A stretch of 17,644 bases of DNA, taken from contig JARRON010000056.1 of NCBI GenBank assembly GCA_037383845.1, positions 1 through 17,644 of the forward strand, given 5' to 3'. The notes beneath the pieces were generated by a model. The model saw only the letters and a list, made by a program, of their open reading frames with translations, ran no database searches and was not told where the DNA came from. How positions within the stretch are numbered: the first letter of the stretch is position 1; every line of letters begins with the position of its first letter. This DNA comes from JARRON01 sp037383845. Lineage in GTDB: Bacteria > Pseudomonadota > Gammaproteobacteria > Steroidobacterales > XN24. This document shows, in pieces, positions 15,792-17,644 of this stretch. Both the position numbers and the translations under genes were made by a program.

Positions 15792-15975
15792 GTGAGGGGT
15801 GATTCAGGGTTCCCGGTCTGGAAACGCCAGCGCCTGGCGGCCGGGCGGTGAAACTGACCGGTGATTATAGCGGGCTGCGGCCAGGAAGAGGCTTCTTTTC
15901 GTACAGCCGCGAGGCCCTGCGGCATGGTCGCCGGATCAGGATTGAACGCGTCAGGCAAGCACCCCCTCACCCCAA

Positions 15976-16004
15976 CCCCTCTCCCCCGGGTCGGGGGAGA
16001 GGGG
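15976..16004. repeat. REP-like palindrome, left copy
   Basis: CCCCTCTCCCCC (15976-15987) and GGGGGAGAGGGG (15993-16004) form a perfect 12-bp stem with a 5-nt loop. Confidence 0.75.
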
Positions 16005-16046
16005 CTGAGATCAGGAAGGCCTGTCTCGTACGCAAGCATCGACTCG

Positions 16047-16102
16047 CTGACCTGGACTGCCTGACCTGGACTGCCTGACCTGGACTGCCTGACGTCTGCT
16101 GC
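16047..16102. repeat. Tandem array of four 14-bp units
   Basis: Three exact copies of CTGACCTGGACTGC (16047-16060, 16061-16074, 16075-16088) are followed by a degenerate fourth, CTGACGTCTGCTGC (16089-16102). There are no spacers, so this is not CRISPR; it is a small minisatellite that could vary in copy number. Confidence 0.85.
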
Positions 16103-16131
16103 AGCCTCGACGGAGCCGGCCAATACGCCCC

Positions 16132-16149
16132 GCCCCTCGAGTAAGGGGC
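16132..16149. repeat. Small hairpin inside the composite repeat
   Basis: GCCCCT (16132-16137) and AGGGGC (16144-16149) form a perfect 6-bp stem with a 6-nt loop, reminiscent of a reduced version of the flanking palindromes. Confidence 0.5.
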
Positions 16150-16233
16150 AGAGCTGCGGATAGAGGGCCGCTTCAACGGCGCCTTTGCCGCCAGAGCAGA
16201 ACGTCCAGGCGAGACCAGCCTCGTTCCAACGCT

Positions 16234-16258
16234 CCCTTCTCCCCCTCGGGGAGAAGGG
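16234..16258. repeat. REP-like palindrome, right (inverted) copy
   Basis: CCCTTCTCCCC (16234-16244) and GGGGAGAAGGG (16248-16258) form a perfect 11-bp stem with a 3-nt loop. Its tail CTGGGGTTGAGGGG lies on the right, opposite to the left copy. Confidence 0.75.
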
Positions 16259-16324
16259 CTGGGGTTGAGGGGAAAAAGTCCGTCTCGCTGGCCCGGTCGC
16301 GGGCTGCGTCAGTGAGGACTTCGG

Positions 16325-17452
16325 ATGCCCGACACCCGACGCGGGTCGGATGTGGCGCAGGAGGATGAGCGATATAGTGGCCGCTGGCCCGCGCTGCAGA
16401 GAGCCCTGGTGAAGCGAATCGTGATTCCCTCGCCGGGAGGCTACGACCGCCTGTTCGTGGAGGAGGTCGAAGATCCCCGCCCGGGACCCGGGGAGGTACT
16501 GGTCGATGTCGCCGCTGCCGGCATCAACTACGCGGACTGCATCGCCCGGATGGGACTGTACGCTTCGGCCAGGGAGCTCCGCGGTTATCCCCTTGTGGCC
16601 GGCTTCGAAGTGGCCGGGACCGTGAGCCATGCCGGACATGCGGACACCGGGCTCGCACCCGGCGACCAGGTCGTGGGCATCACCCTCTTCGGCGGCTACG
16701 CCAGCCGGGTGAGCCTGCCCACCCGCCAGGTCTTCCGCCTTCCCGAAAGCATCCCGGTCGAGGAAGCCGCGGGCGTCCCGACAGTGTTTCTCACCGCCTG
16801 GTGGGCCCTGCACCGGCTCGCGGCCGTGCGGGCCGGGGAAACGGTCCTCGTGCACTCTGCGGCAGGCGGCGTCGGAGGGGCCCTGGTGCAGATCGCGAAG
16901 CTGGCCGGCTGTCGGGTACTCGGGATCGTGGGCTCGCCACACAAGAGGGTCCTGGCCGAGGCGCTGGGCTGCGACACAGTAGTGGACAAGTCCTCGGAGA
17001 AGCTCTGGGACGCGGCGCGGGCCTTCGCGCCCGGCGGCTTTGACGTCGTGCTTGACGCCAACGGCTACCCGACCCTGCGGGCGGGCTATGATCACCTGGC
17101 GCCCGGGGGCCGGCTCGTGGTCTACGGGTTCGCGGCCATGCTGCCGAAAAGCACCCGCGACGGCCGGGGCAAACCGGACTGGCTGCGCATCGCCGCCGGA
17201 TGGCTGCGGACGCCGCGTTTCAGCCCGCTGACCATGACCCGGGACAACAAGAGCGTGCTCGCCTTCAATCTGAGCTTCATGGAAGAGAAGGCCGACGAAC
17301 TGGGAGAAGGCATGCGCTGGATCCTCGGCGAAATAGCCGCCGGTCGTCTGAGGCCCCTGCCGGTGACCCCGTTCAGCTTCGAAGCTGTCGCCGAGGCGCA
17401 CCGCGCTATCGAATCGGGCACGACCACGGGGAAGTTGGTACTGGTGCCCTAG
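16325..17452 (+). CDS. VAT-1-like zinc-independent quinone oxidoreductase (MDR family)
   Basis: This is a medium-chain dehydrogenase/reductase similar to vertebrate VAT-1 homologues and bacterial NADPH:quinone reductases. Visible marks are KRIVIPSPGGYDRL (residues 30-43), GINYADCIARMGLY (66-79), the NADPH-binding VHSAAGGVGGALVQIAKLAG (176-195), a DVVLDANG segment and the C-terminal TGKLVLVP. The catalytic zinc and structural-zinc Cys clusters of alcohol dehydrogenases are absent, as expected for the quinone reductase branch. A cytoplasmic NADPH-dependent reductase of quinones or enones is likely; the substrate is unknown. Two starts compete. ATG 16325 has GAGG 7 nt upstream but adds 28 residues not expected from the family. 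GTG 16409 gives the family-like start MKRIVIPSPG (347 residues) with a weaker AGAG site, and a TATAGT hexamer (16373-16378) upstream. The gene is divergent from typA. Confidence 0.9.
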   Translation: MPDTRRGSDVAQEDERYSGRWPALQRALVKRIVIPSPGGYDRLFVEEVEDPRPGPGEVLVDVAAAGINYADCIARMGLYASARELRGYPLVAGFEVAGTVSHAGHADTGLAPGDQVVGITLFGGYASRVSLPTRQVFRLPESIPVEEAAGVPTVFLTAWWALHRLAAVRAGETVLVHSAAGGVGGALVQIAKLAGCRVLGIVGSPHKRVLAEALGCDTVVDKSSEKLWDAARAFAPGGFDVVLDANGYPTLRAGYDHLAPGGRLVVYGFAAMLPKSTRDGRGKPDWLRIAAGWLRTPRFSPLTMTRDNKSVLAFNLSFMEEKADELGEGMRWILGEIAAGRLRPLPVTPFSFEAVAEAHRAIESGTTTGKLVLVP

Positions 17453-17545
17453 GCGGCAGGTCCAGGAACGCACTTACGCCCGGCCACTGTGAGCCGTCGG
17501 GCCGGTGAGATTGGGGGGAAGCCCGGTCAGACGCTGCAGGCTACC
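17443..17545 (+). ncRNA. Weak cobalamin-riboswitch-like stretch at the right edge
   Basis: Downstream of the reductase, elements recalling a cobalamin riboswitch appear in order: GGTGCC (17443-17448, inside the reductase end), CAGGAACG (17463-17470), GCCACTGTGA (17483-17492), GGGGAAG (17515-17521) and GGTCAGACGCTGC (17525-17537) in place of the B12 box. The strongly conserved core stem between the GGGAA and ACTGT parts is missing or very reduced, and the B12 box is not canonical. It may be a decayed element or chance. Otherwise I see no gene in 17453-17644; a regulated gene would lie beyond the window. Confidence 0.18.
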
Positions 17546-17644
17546 GAGCACCCGTTGGTTCGTCAGGCTTCTCACCATGCCGGATCGGGCGGTGGAGTCG
17601 GACGAGTCGACGCCTCACCGCTCGTCTGTGCGCCCATGCGCGAG

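Larger units (their letters stand above)
15962..16274. repeat. Composite repeat with inverted palindromic ends, about 313 bp
   Basis: Both ends carry the same roughly 26-bp element in opposite orientation. The left end reads CCCCCTCACCCCAACCCCTC and runs into a hairpin. The right end, read on the other strand, is TCCCCTCAACCCCAGCCCTT plus a hairpin. Such palindromic intergenic elements (REP-like) are common in gammaproteobacteria. The arrangement, with hairpins facing inward and tails outward, resembles a paired REP unit or a non-coding MITE-like element. The interior holds a 14-bp tandem array and another small hairpin. No transposase is encoded and I could not identify a flanking target duplication. 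It lies between two divergent genes, an unusual position for a REP unit. Confidence 0.55.

Noticed and set aside
16047..16102. Possible CRISPR repeats
   Set aside because: Units are only 14 bp, directly abutting and without unique spacers; no cas genes are present.
15848..16176. Short frames over the composite repeat reading PSPPGRGRG-like peptides
   Set aside because: These are a known annotation artefact of palindromic GC-rich repeats; there is no ribosome site and no family.
15788..17473. Long leftward open frame opposite the quinone reductase and across the repeats
   Set aside because: It is antisense to a gene with clear family motifs. Its part over the palindromes reads as Pro/Arg/Gly-rich text typical of translated REP elements, with no recognisable domain.
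17453..17644. Possible end of a leftward gene at the right edge, with a stop at 17572-17574
   Set aside because: Only about 23 codons are visible, Pro/Thr-rich with no motif; not enough to call a gene.

Overview
The window is high-GC DNA with tightly packed genes. It contains nine full-length protein genes, a probable gene fragment at the left edge, and no tRNA or rRNA that I can recognise. Several features point to a gammaproteobacterium, plausibly a halophilic or haloalkaliphilic one of the Ectothiorhodospiraceae or Wenzhouxiangella kind. These are the lipoprotein-type subtilase, a porin ending in Tyr-Tyr-Phe, TypA/BipA, a multi-PAS GGDEF-EAL protein, and intergenic palindromes of the CCCCTCACCCCAACCCCTCT type. 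The exported proteins are rich in Asp and Glu. The genus is an inference and is not shown by the sequence.

Left region (1-7360) is a cell-envelope and secretion block. A leftward gene fragment (1-173) has a putative sigma-54-like promoter. Next is a leftward 1094-residue lipoprotein subtilase with three N-terminal Ig-like repeats and a PPC-like domain. A 592-base divergent intergenic region holds two hairpins and leads into a rightward porin, whose start codon overlaps the stop of an 11-codon leader reading frame. The porin ends at a hairpin terminator candidate. It is followed by a rightward secreted M20-family hydrolase in which three of the five usual zinc ligands are replaced.

Middle region (7400-13700) is a leftward series that reads, in transcription order: a soluble PAS-PAS-GAF-PAS-PAS-GGDEF-EAL protein; an N-formylglutamate amidohydrolase family protein (39-nt gap); a YbdK-type carboxylate-amine ligase (4-nt ATGA overlap); and, after 153 nt, a small four-helix membrane protein. 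A perfect 16-bp palindrome lies just upstream of a -10-like hexamer before the first gene. The amidohydrolase and ligase are almost certainly co-translated. Their link to c-di-GMP turnover is an inference from spacing.

Right region (13966-17644): leftward typA and a rightward VAT-1-like quinone reductase are divergent, separated by 595 bases. That gap carries a roughly 313-bp composite repeat with inverted palindromic ends and an internal tandem array of 14-bp units. Downstream of the reductase, at the window edge, is a stretch with weak resemblance to the 3' half of a cobalamin riboswitch.

No clear new defence, CRISPR or phage system is visible. The most interesting items are the M20 enzyme with an altered metal site, the ligase/amidohydrolase/c-di-GMP cluster, the composite repeat, and several cis-regulatory candidates.
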